The notes beneath the pieces were generated by a model that was not told the DNA's origin, searched no databases, and saw only the letters and a program-made list of their open reading frames with translations. A stretch of DNA of 64,000 nucleotides from an uncultured Methanomassiliicoccales archaeon (GTDB lineage: Archaea; Thermoplasmatota; Thermoplasmata; Methanomassiliicoccales; Methanomethylophilaceae). Below, in pieces: positions 52,147 to 61,081 of the stretch (the first letter of the stretch is position 1; each line of letters begins with the position of its first letter). The DNA lies in assembly GCA_949292635.1 (NCBI GenBank), contig CASEZY010000001.1, positions 62,001-126,000 of the forward strand. The letters run 5' to 3'. The position numbers and the translations under genes are program-made.

Positions 52147-53148
52147 ATGGCAAGACGCATGGAGAGCCGGAAGCTGCAGATGACGGGTGGTTCGTCATAC
52201 ATCGTCACTCTGCCGAAGGAGTGGATAGAGAGCTCCAACCTGAAGAAGAACGACACCGTCTACCTTGAGACCGGCACAGACGGAAGCCTGATCATCAACT
52301 CCAAGGGGGACGGTACGCCCGGCTCCAAGGACAAGCGCCACATCGACGTCACCGACGACATGGACACCGACCTGGTGTACAGACTGCTCGTGGGAGCGTA
52401 TATGGCCGGTTACGACACCATCGAGCTCACCTCCAAGACCGACATGGACCCTTCGATCTCCAACGCCGCCGAGGATTTCACACAGACCTCCATAGGTTTC
52501 GAGATCCTGGAGGAGGACGGCAGATGCATCGTCATCAAGGACCTCATGGACCCGGCGGAGATGAGGCCCAGGAAGAGCCTGGAAAGGATGCGGATCCTGG
52601 TGAAGAACATGATCTCCGAGGTGCTGGCGGCCATGAGGAACTGCACCACCGCCCCGGACCTGGACAAGAGGGACAAGGATATTGACCGTTTAGACTGGCT
52701 CATCGCCAGGCAGAACCACATCTTCCAGAGCCGCCCCGCCCTCTACCGCAAGATAGGCATCTCCCCGGAGGAGATGACCGACTACTACATAGTCTCCCGC
52801 GTCATCGAGAGGATCGGGGACCACAGCGTCACCCTCAATCAGAATCTCGACGCCGTCAACGACCTGGAGGCCCTGCGTTCCATGGCATCCATCATAGAAG
52901 GCATGGGCATCGTGGCACTCTTCAACGAGTCCATCGAGACCCTGCTGGCCAAGGACGCCATAGCGGCCAACGCATGCATCACCAGGTGCAGGTCCGCCTT
53001 GGACGGGATAATCAAGCTGCATGCCATCGGCACCGGCCTGGAGGCCGGGGCGGCGGTGGCGGTGAGCATGATGTCCAGCAACGTTAAGAGAATACTGGAG
53101 TATTCCATCGACATCGCGGAGATCGCCATCAACTCCGCCATGGATTGA
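52147..53148 (+). CDS. AbrB/SpoVT domain-PhoU fusion, phosphate-type regulator
   Basis: A 333-residue protein. Residues 1-50 (MESRKLQMTGGSSYIVTLPKEWIESSNLKKNDTVYLE) form a SpoVT/AbrB swapped-hairpin DNA-binding domain; from about residue 120 come PhoU-like helices (DYYIVSRVIERIGDHSVTLNQNL). This is a common archaeal architecture next to pst genes. It likely binds the AT-rich motifs shared by its own promoter and that of pstS, with PhoU as the signal input. The ferredoxin gene begins at its stop codon. Confidence 0.9.
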   Translation: MARRMESRKLQMTGGSSYIVTLPKEWIESSNLKKNDTVYLETGTDGSLIINSKGDGTPGSKDKRHIDVTDDMDTDLVYRLLVGAYMAGYDTIELTSKTDMDPSISNAAEDFTQTSIGFEILEEDGRCIVIKDLMDPAEMRPRKSLERMRILVKNMISEVLAAMRNCTTAPDLDKRDKDIDRLDWLIARQNHIFQSRPALYRKIGISPEEMTDYYIVSRVIERIGDHSVTLNQNLDAVNDLEALRSMASIIEGMGIVALFNESIETLLAKDAIAANACITRCRSALDGIIKLHAIGTGLEAGAAVAVSMMSSNVKRILEYSIDIAEIAINSAMD

Positions 53149-53711
53149 TGTTCATGAAGACGGTCATCATCGACAAGGAGAGATGCGACGGCTGCGGCCT
53201 TTGCGTCAACGCGTGCCACGAGGGCGTCATAGAACTCATCGACGGTAAGGCGGAAGTGACCAAGCCCTGGCTCTGCGACGGCATCGGCGACTGCCTGCCC
53301 GCCTGCCCCCAGGGAGCGGTATCCTTCAAAGAAGAGTCTAAACCGATGATGTTCCAGAGCGTGGGTGGGCCTCAGTGGCCCATCAAGCTCGAGTTGGTGG
53401 GTACTCGCAACCCCTCCTTCGACGGGAAACGGCTGCTCATAGCCGCGGACTGCTCCGCCTTCAAGGCCGACGTGATGAAACAATACGGAGAAGGTCGGGT
53501 GATCATAGCCTGCCCCAAGCTGGGCAAGGTGGACGAGGAGAAGCTCAAGACCATCATGACCCAGAACGATATCAGAGAGGTCACGGTGGTGCGTATGGAA
53601 GTGCCCTGCTGCTCCCCACTGGCCGCCAAGGCGGAGTATGCGGTGAGGGAATCGGGCAAGGACATCCCGCTGAAGGTGGTCGTCCTCAGAAGGGACGGTT
53701 CTCCGCAATGA
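53148..53711 (+). CDS. 4Fe-4S ferredoxin-domain protein
   Basis: A 187-residue protein. An N-terminal two-cluster ferredoxin unit (CDGCGLCVNACHEG and CDGIGDCLPACPQG) is followed by a domain of about 100 residues with further cysteines (DCSAFKAD, ACPKLGK, PCCSPLA). In methanogens this type is common near iron-sulfur oxidoreductases and may bind an extra cluster, but the role is unknown. The start ATG overlaps the preceding stop (TGATG); an ATG two codons later is possible. Confidence 0.82.
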   Translation: MFMKTVIIDKERCDGCGLCVNACHEGVIELIDGKAEVTKPWLCDGIGDCLPACPQGAVSFKEESKPMMFQSVGGPQWPIKLELVGTRNPSFDGKRLLIAADCSAFKADVMKQYGEGRVIIACPKLGKVDEEKLKTIMTQNDIREVTVVRMEVPCCSPLAAKAEYAVRESGKDIPLKVVVLRRDGSPQ

Positions 53712-53741
53712 TTCATATCTGTTGAGCGACGTCGGGCGGGT

Positions 53742-54131
53742 ATGATCGAACCCGGACTGAAGCACAGCCTGTCCATGGACGTCACCGACGAACGCCTGGC
53801 GAACGCCGTGGGCAGCGGCACGCTACCCGTCTTCGCCACCCCCATGATGATCCTGCTCACGGAGATGACCGCCATGGAGTGCGTCCGCCCCCATCTCGGA
53901 GAGGGACAATCCACCGTGGGCACCCTGGTGAACATGGCCCACAGCGATTCCACCCCCGCAGGGCTCACCGCCACCTGCACTGTCGAGCTCATAGAGGTGG
54001 ACAGGCGCAGACTGGTGTTCAAGGCCGAGGTGAGGGATGACTTTGGGATAATCGGCAGCGGGACCCACGAGAGGTTCATCGTCGATGATGAGAAATTCAT
54101 GGCCAAGGCCGGTAAGAAACTGAAAGAATGA
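53742..54131 (+). CDS. Thioesterase, FlK-like hot-dog fold
   Basis: A 129-residue protein of the fluoroacetyl-CoA thioesterase-like family. The helix TPMMILLTEMTAMECVRP carries the conserved Thr and Glu, and VNMAHSDSTPAG holds the catalytic His, equivalent to the T-E-H set of FlK. It hydrolyses an acyl-CoA; the natural substrate in archaea is unknown. No fluoro-metabolism genes are nearby. Confidence 0.85.
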   Translation: MIEPGLKHSLSMDVTDERLANAVGSGTLPVFATPMMILLTEMTAMECVRPHLGEGQSTVGTLVNMAHSDSTPAGLTATCTVELIEVDRRRLVFKAEVRDDFGIIGSGTHERFIVDDEKFMAKAGKKLKE

Positions 54132-54138
54132 ATTTTTG

Positions 54139-54159
54139 AGGAGGGGGGTCACCCCTCCT
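54139..54159. terminator. Convergent hairpin between thioesterase and AGCS genes
   Basis: AGGAGGGG and CCCCTCCT pair perfectly around GGTCA in the 32-base gap between two convergent genes. It could end both transcripts, though a long T-run is absent on either side. Confidence 0.5.
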
Positions 54160-54163
54160 TGGT

Positions 54164-55708
54164 TTATTCGCGATCCCACACGGTGATACCGCTGGTATCC
54201 AGGCCAGAGTCTTTTATGTTATCCACATAGAACTCTGGTACCTCCGTTCCCGCATCCTTCTGCTTACGATAGTCGTCATGCACGGCAACGACGTACTTAT
54301 ACAGATGGAACAGGGCGTAGATGTTCATGATCGCCATGACGGCCATGAACAGATCCATCAGGTTCCAGACAAGGGTGACAGGAACGATGCATGCGACAAA
54401 TACCGCTGCTACCACCAGGATTCTGAGAACCAGGAGATTCTTCGGGGAATCCTTGATAAACCGGAGGTTGGCCTCGGACATGGAGTAGTAGGAGATCAGA
54501 CTGCTGAACGCGAACACGAACATGAAGATGGCCAGCAGATAACTGGTCCAGCTTCCGCCGAGGGTGGCGGCAAGTGCCTCCCGGACGGGCTCCAGGGGCG
54601 TGGTGTCGTACATACCGCCCTTGATTGCCTCGCCTATGGGGACGTGCAGTCCGCCCTCGACCAATCCATCGGGGAAGTAGGTCAGCAGCAGGAACGCGGT
54701 TGCGGAACAGACCACCAGGGTGTCGATCAGCACACCGATGGACTGCAGATAACCCTGACGAACGGGGTGCTCCACGTGAGCGGAGGAGGCGATGTTCGCA
54801 ACGGAACCGATACCGGCCTCGTTGGAGAACACACCCCTGCGCAGACCGTACATGATGCAGCTTCCGGTGAATCCTGCAATGATCTTCTGGAAGTCGAAGG
54901 CGTCGGTGACTATCAGAGCGATGGCGTCGTCGATGTAGCCGAAGTTCAGGACGATGGCCGCGAGAGCGAAGACCATCCATGCCACGGCCATCACGGGCAC
55001 CAGGATCTCGGAGAACTTGGCGATGCGCACAATACCGCCGAAGACCAGGAACGCAGTCATGGCGGCAAACACGATGGCGAGAACTATGGGTAACCAATCA
55101 GCCTCCGGAGCAAGAGCAGTAAAAGCATCGGCGGAATTGGCCGCCTGGTTGGCGACGAAACCGATGCCATAGGTCAGAATGATCCAGAACGCGATGAACA
55201 CGGCGAACTTGTGGTTCTTCATACCGTTCTTGATGTAGTAGGCGGGGCCGCCGTGGTACTGTCCGTCGGACTTCTTCTCCTTGAACAGCTGTCCCAGTGT
55301 GGACTCCACGAAGGATGTGCATGCTCCGATGAGAGCGAAGATCCACATCCACATGATGGCTCCTGCACCTCCCATGAAGATGGCGGTGGCCACTCCCGCG
55401 ATGTTACCGACGCCGATACGGGCGCCCATTCCTACACAAAACGCCTGGAAGGACGAGATGACACTGGTCTCTCCCTTCCTCTTCTTCTGCTTCTTGGGCC
55501 TGAGGAGCTTGATGTGCTCGGGCAGCCTGACGACCTGCATCCCCTTGAACTTGTAGAGGAAGAACAGTCCGGCTATCAAGATGATCGCGAGACCGACGTA
55601 CCATATCGCATTGTCGGCCGCCACGATGACATCGTTGACAGGTTCCAAGAAGTTGTTTACATCATCCGTAAAGCTGATTGTATCACCACCTTGCCCGAAG
55701 GCAAGCAC
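54164..55708 (-). CDS. Sodium:alanine/glycine symporter (AGCS family)
   Basis: A 514-residue membrane transporter. The AGCS motifs GARIGVGNIAGVATAIFMGGAGAIMWMW (family signature) and GGPAYYIKNGMK are clear, as is GIGSVANIASSAHVEHPVRQG. It imports alanine or glycine with sodium. It has about 11 helices. The gene is followed by a hairpin and is divergent from cls, with a GTTTTAC-n5-GTAAAC-like imperfect repeat in the AT-rich intergenic region. Confidence 0.94.
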   Translation of the reverse strand: MLAFGQGGDTISFTDDVNNFLEPVNDVIVAADNAIWYVGLAIILIAGLFFLYKFKGMQVVRLPEHIKLLRPKKQKKRKGETSVISSFQAFCVGMGARIGVGNIAGVATAIFMGGAGAIMWMWIFALIGACTSFVESTLGQLFKEKKSDGQYHGGPAYYIKNGMKNHKFAVFIAFWIILTYGIGFVANQAANSADAFTALAPEADWLPIVLAIVFAAMTAFLVFGGIVRIAKFSEILVPVMAVAWMVFALAAIVLNFGYIDDAIALIVTDAFDFQKIIAGFTGSCIMYGLRRGVFSNEAGIGSVANIASSAHVEHPVRQGYLQSIGVLIDTLVVCSATAFLLLTYFPDGLVEGGLHVPIGEAIKGGMYDTTPLEPVREALAATLGGSWTSYLLAIFMFVFAFSSLISYYSMSEANLRFIKDSPKNLLVLRILVVAAVFVACIVPVTLVWNLMDLFMAVMAIMNIYALFHLYKYVVAVHDDYRKQKDAGTEVPEFYVDNIKDSGLDTSGITVWDRE

Positions 55709-55875
55709 CCGGGAGAGTTCATCGCCCGGGCGAACAGTTGGCGAGGTACCGGCAAAAACGAATAAATAGTTTTACAGAAGGTAAACTACTGTTTATGTGC
55801 CGAATGCGGTGAAAGCCAGATATTTGGCCGTTTTTCATGGTCTCCCATAAATATGGTGTACGGTGTTGGACATCC

Positions 55876-57330
55876 ATGCATTCCCTGCTGGACCTGTTGC
55901 TCGGATACCCGCTGGTCATCGCCTTCGTGGTCAACATAGTCCTGATGATAGTGATGCTCTTCATGGAGAAACAGGACCCCAAGAGCTTCCTGCTGTGGAT
56001 CATCGTGATGATCTTCCTGCCGGTGATAGGTTTCCTCCTTTACCTGTTCATCGGACAGACCTTCTACATGCGCAGGGTCTTCCGGATCAAAGGTGCCAGC
56101 GACGAGGATCTGAGGGAAGCTCTGGAACTGGAGACCGACGCCATCGAACGTATCAGGAACTCGGGACCGGAGGGGAAAGAGATCGCGGAGTTCGCCGACT
56201 ACATCCGTAACTCCGGCGGCATAGGATTCACCTCCGGGAACCGCATGGAACTGTTCACAGACGGCAACGAGAAGTTCGCCAGGCTCTTCGAGGATATCCG
56301 CAACGCGAAGAGCTACGTGTTCCTGGAATACTACATCATCCGCAACGACCGGCTGGGCAACGAGCTGATGGACCTGCTGACCCAGAAGGTCGAGGAAGGA
56401 GTGGAGGTCAGATTGCTGACGGACGCCTTCGGCAACGGCAAAGGTCCCAAGGAAGGGATCAAGAAGTTCAAGGCCGCCGGCGGGAAGTTTGCCCTGTTCC
56501 ACAAGACCATAACCCTTCTGCTCAGTCCCAAGAAGAACAACCGCAACCACAGGAAGATCGCCATAATTGACGGAGGCACCTCCTACGTGGGAGGGTTCAA
56601 CATCGGCGACGAGTACCTCGGAAAGGGAAAGCTGGGTCATTGGAGGGACACCGCCGTGAGGATCGAGGGCCCGGCTCACCTTGTATGCATGTTCAGATTC
56701 ATCGCGGACTGGAACTACTGCAGCCTGGACCAGATAAAGGAGTACTGGAAGTACCTCGGCGACCTTGATGCGAAGGGCAATGACTGCATGCAGCTGATCT
56801 CAGGCGGACCGGACGTGCCCTCGGACAACCCCGTGCAATTCCAATATGAGGGCATCGCCCACTACGCCAAGGAGAGACTGTACATCCACACCCCCTATCT
56901 GGCACCCAACGACGCCATGAACGAGTTCATCCGCACCGCCGCCCTGAGAGGTGTGGATGTCCGCATAATCATCCCGGACAAACCGGACCACCCGTTCGTG
57001 TATTGGAACAACATGTCCTGCGCCAACAGGCTCATGCGCCACGGCGTGAGGGTGTACCTCTACAACAACGGATTCATCCACTCCAAGGCCCTGGTGGCGG
57101 ACGGGAAGGTGGGTTCGGTGGGCTCGGCCAACATGGATGACCGTTCACTGAGGCTGAACTTCGAGACCAACGCCATGATCTACTCCGAGGGCATCTGCTC
57201 GAAGATGGAGGAGGAGTTCCTCAAGGACCTTGAGGATTGCACGGAATACTCCTGCGAGGAGTACTCCAAGAAGGGACTCTTCAACACCTTCAAGGTCGTC
57301 GTATCCAGCTTCTTCAGGGGCCTTGCCTAG
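55876..57330 (+). CDS. cls: Cardiolipin synthase-type phospholipase D enzyme
   Basis: A 484-residue protein. Two N-terminal transmembrane helices and the PLDN-like LLYLFIGQTFYMRR precede two PLD domains, with NHRKIAIIDGGTSYVGGFN and IHSKALVADGKVGSVGSANMD as HKD motifs. It matches bacterial ClsA-type enzymes and, in archaea, could make archaetidyl-type glycerocardiolipins. The ATG at 55876 was preferred over an in-frame one 39 bases before. The stop is TAG, otherwise rare here; the gene overlaps the PHP gene by 17 bases. Confidence 0.93.
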   Translation: MHSLLDLLLGYPLVIAFVVNIVLMIVMLFMEKQDPKSFLLWIIVMIFLPVIGFLLYLFIGQTFYMRRVFRIKGASDEDLREALELETDAIERIRNSGPEGKEIAEFADYIRNSGGIGFTSGNRMELFTDGNEKFARLFEDIRNAKSYVFLEYYIIRNDRLGNELMDLLTQKVEEGVEVRLLTDAFGNGKGPKEGIKKFKAAGGKFALFHKTITLLLSPKKNNRNHRKIAIIDGGTSYVGGFNIGDEYLGKGKLGHWRDTAVRIEGPAHLVCMFRFIADWNYCSLDQIKEYWKYLGDLDAKGNDCMQLISGGPDVPSDNPVQFQYEGIAHYAKERLYIHTPYLAPNDAMNEFIRTAALRGVDVRIIIPDKPDHPFVYWNNMSCANRLMRHGVRVYLYNNGFIHSKALVADGKVGSVGSANMDDRSLRLNFETNAMIYSEGICSKMEEEFLKDLEDCTEYSCEEYSKKGLFNTFKVVVSSFFRGLA

Positions 57331-58174
57331 GCCTGCGGAAACCGCTGTAGCCCTGTGCCAAATGCACCGCCAATGCAGACGGTATGTGAGGTGCGAAGCG
57401 CATGAAACAGGCGATGCCCATGGCCAGCTTTTGAGGGAGGGGCTTCTCCCTGCCGATGACCTTGCTGTTGCCTTTGCGAACGGCATCCAACAGGTCCCCG
57501 GCGGTCTCCCCTTCCGCGTAGGTTAACACATGACCCAACTCCGTGCAGAGATGTCCATCGGTGCCGCCGGTTATGCCCAATCCGTGACGCTCCGCGTTCT
57601 CGATCGCCCGCAGATTGTTGCGGCGGGTCATGCCGCTGCATATGACCTCGTAGGCATCCAAGGAATCGCAGATGTCGTCCCGCAGGATGCCCTTGGAGAT
57701 GCATTTCTCCACCCCCTTGTTCCCGGAGGGATACCCCATGGGGTGGGCGGCGGAGATCACGCATGACTCTCCGTCCAAAGAGTCCAGGATCCACGGCGTA
57801 TCCTTGGATATGGCTAGCCAGGGATTCACGGACATGTTCGGCTCTATGCATCTGTGCCAATATGATTCGAGATCCTTCCAGTCGTAGAAGTACACCAGTA
57901 TGTGAGGCCCGTCCCAGGCACTGACCTCCATCCCCGGGATCACCACATCCTCGGGACCGGCATCCCTGCAGATGCTCACCGCAGAGGCGATGAGATTGTG
58001 GTCTGTTACCGCGAATCCCACGCCCCTGGCCCTCGCCAGCCTCACCGCCTCCTCCGGCTTGGTGAAGGAATCGGAGCAGCGGGTATGGAAGTGCATGTCC
58101 GCACAGACCATCCCCTGCTCCCTGAGCGCCCCGGGATCCGGGACCCCGAACGTGACACGATCGGCGATGCTCAT
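57314..58174 (-). CDS. PHP-domain phosphoesterase
   Basis: A 286-residue protein. DMHFHTRCSDSFTKPEEAVRLARARGVGFAVTDHNL is the first PHP motif; VIPGMEVSAWDG, SAAHP and GGTDGH are the others and supply metal ligands. These metal-dependent enzymes hydrolyse phosphate esters or 3',5'-bisphosphates. Substrate unknown. It overlaps dadD by four bases (ATGA), so the two are coupled. Confidence 0.88.
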   Translation of the reverse strand: MSIADRVTFGVPDPGALREQGMVCADMHFHTRCSDSFTKPEEAVRLARARGVGFAVTDHNLIASAVSICRDAGPEDVVIPGMEVSAWDGPHILVYFYDWKDLESYWHRCIEPNMSVNPWLAISKDTPWILDSLDGESCVISAAHPMGYPSGNKGVEKCISKGILRDDICDSLDAYEVICSGMTRRNNLRAIENAERHGLGITGGTDGHLCTELGHVLTYAEGETAGDLLDAVRKGNSKVIGREKPLPQKLAMGIACFMRFAPHIPSALAVHLAQGYSGFRRPRQGP

Positions 58175-59460
58175 CTCCTGCAGAGGGACTCCCACATCTC
58201 CTCGGAACGGGAGACAACATCCTCGGTGTCCAACGTCGTGATGCGTCCGTCATCCACCACGGTATCACCCTGGCACATCACCGTCTTGACGTTCAGGCAG
58301 TTGCCGGAGTAGACGATGTTCGCTATGATGTTGTCCGGCAGCAGCGGGCGCAGGTTGGGGGCTTTGCCATCAAGGATCACGATGTCCGCATACTTCCCGG
58401 ACTCGATGGATCCGATGGAATCTGCCATCCCGACGGCCTTGGCGCCGTTGATGGTGACGAAGTCCAACAGCTGCTGCGCGTTGGTGATCCTGGCGTCCCA
58501 CCTGCTGGACTTCTGCAGCAGACCGCAGATCTTCATCTCCGAGAACATGTCCAGGGAGTTGTTGGTGGTGTTGCCGTCGGTACCCAGGGAGACGTTGACT
58601 CCGTTCTCCATGAACTCGGGCACCGGTGCCACCCCGCCCGTGGCAAGCTTCATGTTCGATACGGGGCACAATGACACGGACATCCCCGCCCTGCCCATGA
58701 TGCGGACCTCGTTCATGGTCAGCCATGCGGAATGGGCGGCGATCACGTTCGGCGAGAGCACGCCTATCTTGTCCAGCCACTCCGCCGGACGCAGCCCGGT
58801 CTCCTTCTTGTGAGTGTTCACCTCGCCGCGTGTCTCGGACAGGTGCATGTTCAGCGGGATGTTCTCCTGCACCGCGTACTCGTGGGCGCGGACGCAGGTG
58901 TCCTCGTTGCACACGTACACACCCTGCAACCCTATGGACGGGAGGATCTTCCTCTCGCCCTTGAACTTGGAACGGAAATGCTTGGCGTTGTCCACGGGGT
59001 CGCCGTTCTGCGTTGTCTTATCGGGATCCAGGGCGCACCAGCAGAGCACCCCGCGGATGCCAGCATCCTTCACCGCCTTGGCGATCACGTCCTCCGAGTA
59101 GTAGAGGTCCACGAACGTGGTGGTGCCTCCGCGCATCATCTCCATGCAGCCCAGGCGGGCGCCGATGTCCAGGTCGTCGTCGGTACGGTCCGCGTCGATG
59201 CGGAACACCTTGTCCAGGAAATCCGGGAAGGACAGGTCGTCCACCACGCCCTTCATCACCGACATCGCAACGTGGGTATGGGTGTTCACCATACCGGGCA
59301 TGACGATGTCGCCGGAGGCGTCGATCTCCTCGTCCGCGGAGCCTTGGTAGGTCCCTCCCACGGAGACAATGCGTTCGTCCTCGACCACCACGTCCCCCCT
59401 CAGTACCCTGCGCTGAGGGTCCTGGGTGACGATCCAACCGTCGCGGATGACCTTGAGCAT
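58171..59460 (-). CDS. dadD: 5'-deoxyadenosine/S-adenosylhomocysteine/MTA deaminase
   Basis: A 429-residue amidohydrolase. VMPGMVNTHTHVAMSVMKG is the first metal motif, HLSETRGEVN and AHSAW supply further ligands, and SLGTDGNTTNNSLD the last aspartate. The methanogen enzyme deaminates 5'-deoxyadenosine, SAH and MTA, and so recycles radical-SAM and methylation by-products. It heads a two-gene unit with the PHP protein; divergent from the metallo-hydrolase. Confidence 0.9.
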   Translation of the reverse strand: MLKVIRDGWIVTQDPQRRVLRGDVVVEDERIVSVGGTYQGSADEEIDASGDIVMPGMVNTHTHVAMSVMKGVVDDLSFPDFLDKVFRIDADRTDDDLDIGARLGCMEMMRGGTTTFVDLYYSEDVIAKAVKDAGIRGVLCWCALDPDKTTQNGDPVDNAKHFRSKFKGERKILPSIGLQGVYVCNEDTCVRAHEYAVQENIPLNMHLSETRGEVNTHKKETGLRPAEWLDKIGVLSPNVIAAHSAWLTMNEVRIMGRAGMSVSLCPVSNMKLATGGVAPVPEFMENGVNVSLGTDGNTTNNSLDMFSEMKICGLLQKSSRWDARITNAQQLLDFVTINGAKAVGMADSIGSIESGKYADIVILDGKAPNLRPLLPDNIIANIVYSGNCLNVKTVMCQGDTVVDDGRITTLDTEDVVSRSEEMWESLCRR

Positions 59461-59536
59461 GTATCGGGCCAGGGTTTGCCACTATTTATCTGGTATCCGA
59501 ACAAAGGGTTATACCTCGGACGTATAAGGGGGGAGC

Positions 59537-60370
59537 ATGACCGCCGTGATGACGCTGCTCGGTACCGGTGGCGGGAGGCACACCACCATGTTCCAGGCCC
59601 GCAGCACCGGAGGTTTCCTGCTGGACGCCGGCGGCGGCACCGTGCATGTGGACCCGGGACCCGGAGCGCTGACGGCCATGTGCGGCATCTCCTACGACCT
59701 GAGGGAGACGGATGCTGTGATCGTCTCTCACTGCCACCCCGACCATTATTCAGATGCGGCGTCGGTGATCGAGGGCATGACCTTCGGCGGATGGGTAAAG
59801 CGCGGTGAATTCTACGGAACGGAGAGCGTGATCTCCGGGTTCAAGGGATTGGGGCCGTGCATATCGCAATATCACCTCACAAGACCGGAGAAGGTGCGGA
59901 CCATCAAGGCCGGCGACGTCCTGGACATCTGCGGCATGCGGGTCGACATAACCAAGGCGGACCACAGCGACCCCTGCAACGTGGGGTTCAGGTTCCACAC
60001 CGGCAACGGTATGATCTCCTACGTCAGCGACACCGCCTACTCCGACGAGATCGCCGACCAGTACATGGGGTCCAGGTTGCTCCTGCTGCCGGTTACCACC
60101 CCGGACGACAACCGCATAGCCGGGCACCTCTGCACCGACGATGCCATCGAATTCGTCAAGAGGGTGAGGCCGGAGCTCACGGTGTTCGTGCATCTGGGCA
60201 TCGTCATCCTCAAGCACGACGAGAACGCCCAGGCCGCCAAGGCGGAGAGGGCCACCGGATGCAGGGTCATCGCAGGCCGGGACCTGATGCGTCTGACGGT
60301 GGACAAATCCATCGATATCGAGGACCTGAGATGGTCGCGCCCCCAATGGAGCCCGGCTTGGGAATTATAA
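59537..60370 (+). CDS. Metallo-beta-lactamase-fold hydrolase
   Basis: A 277-residue protein. SHCHPDHYSDAASVIEGM contains the HxHxDH metal motif, with ADHSDPCNVGF and FVHLGI supplying the later ligands. The N-terminus TLLGTGGGRHTTMFQARSTGGFLLDAGGG is like RNase Z-related MBL proteins, but the exosite of RNase Z is not apparent. Substrate is unknown. It starts 76 bases from dadD, divergent. Confidence 0.82.
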   Translation: MTAVMTLLGTGGGRHTTMFQARSTGGFLLDAGGGTVHVDPGPGALTAMCGISYDLRETDAVIVSHCHPDHYSDAASVIEGMTFGGWVKRGEFYGTESVISGFKGLGPCISQYHLTRPEKVRTIKAGDVLDICGMRVDITKADHSDPCNVGFRFHTGNGMISYVSDTAYSDEIADQYMGSRLLLLPVTTPDDNRIAGHLCTDDAIEFVKRVRPELTVFVHLGIVILKHDENAQAAKAERATGCRVIAGRDLMRLTVDKSIDIEDLRWSRPQWSPAWEL

Positions 60371-60394
60371 ATATCCGCTCATTGATGGGGAACC

Positions 60395-61075
60395 ATGGGA
60401 TTCTGCGGCAGATGCGGTGCCAACGTTCGCGACGACGCGACCTATTGCCCCGTCTGCGGCGCTCAGCTGCGTACCGCTGGATCGCCCCCTCCCAAGAAGA
60501 GAGGCGGCATCAACTGGGTCATCGTCATCATCGTGGCGGCGATAGTTGCCTTGGGCTCGTACTACGTGGTGTTCAACCTCACCCACGAGGATCAGAGCAC
60601 ACCCGCAGAAGGGTACACCATCACCATCGGCGTTCGCGATCTTGTCGTATATTCCGATACCGGCACCCTATACACGGTCATGAATGACGGGAAGTACTAC
60701 AACCCCGAGAACGAACGGTTCGACCTGGATTCTCCCGCCACTACGGCCTACCTCTGCCTGAACGTCACCGTCAACGGCGTGGAACAGAAGAGCCGGACCT
60801 TCACCGTGACGTTCAACGGGAACGAGACGACGGCTGTGACGGATCGGTCCCTCATAAGCATCAACGTGGACAACGTATCCTCCGTGTCCATCCTAATCTA
60901 TCTGGAGACAGAGGCGGGCAGCTTGATCAGCATAATGCCCGACGATCAGGGTCAGACGGGTATGATCGTCAACTACAACACCTCGATTACCAGTCAAGAT
61001 CAGAGGGTATCCGCCAGTGCGGATCCCCACGCCACGGGATATCTCACGTTCACCTGCACCCCGATCACCGCCTGA
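60395..61075 (+). CDS. Zinc-ribbon membrane protein with extracellular beta domain
   Basis: A 226-residue protein. A zinc ribbon (CGRCG...CPVCG) at the N-terminus, a basic linker, one transmembrane helix (residues 39-60), and a beta-rich exterior domain of about 160 residues with DUF4352-like features (NGVEQKSRTFTVTFNGNET). The topology puts the ribbon inside. Function unknown. It is convergent with a second zinc-ribbon membrane protein. Confidence 0.7.
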   Translation: MGFCGRCGANVRDDATYCPVCGAQLRTAGSPPPKKRGGINWVIVIIVAAIVALGSYYVVFNLTHEDQSTPAEGYTITIGVRDLVVYSDTGTLYTVMNDGKYYNPENERFDLDSPATTAYLCLNVTVNGVEQKSRTFTVTFNGNETTAVTDRSLISINVDNVSSVSILIYLETEAGSLISIMPDDQGQTGMIVNYNTSITSQDQRVSASADPHATGYLTFTCTPITA

Positions 61076-61081
61076 CCGCGG

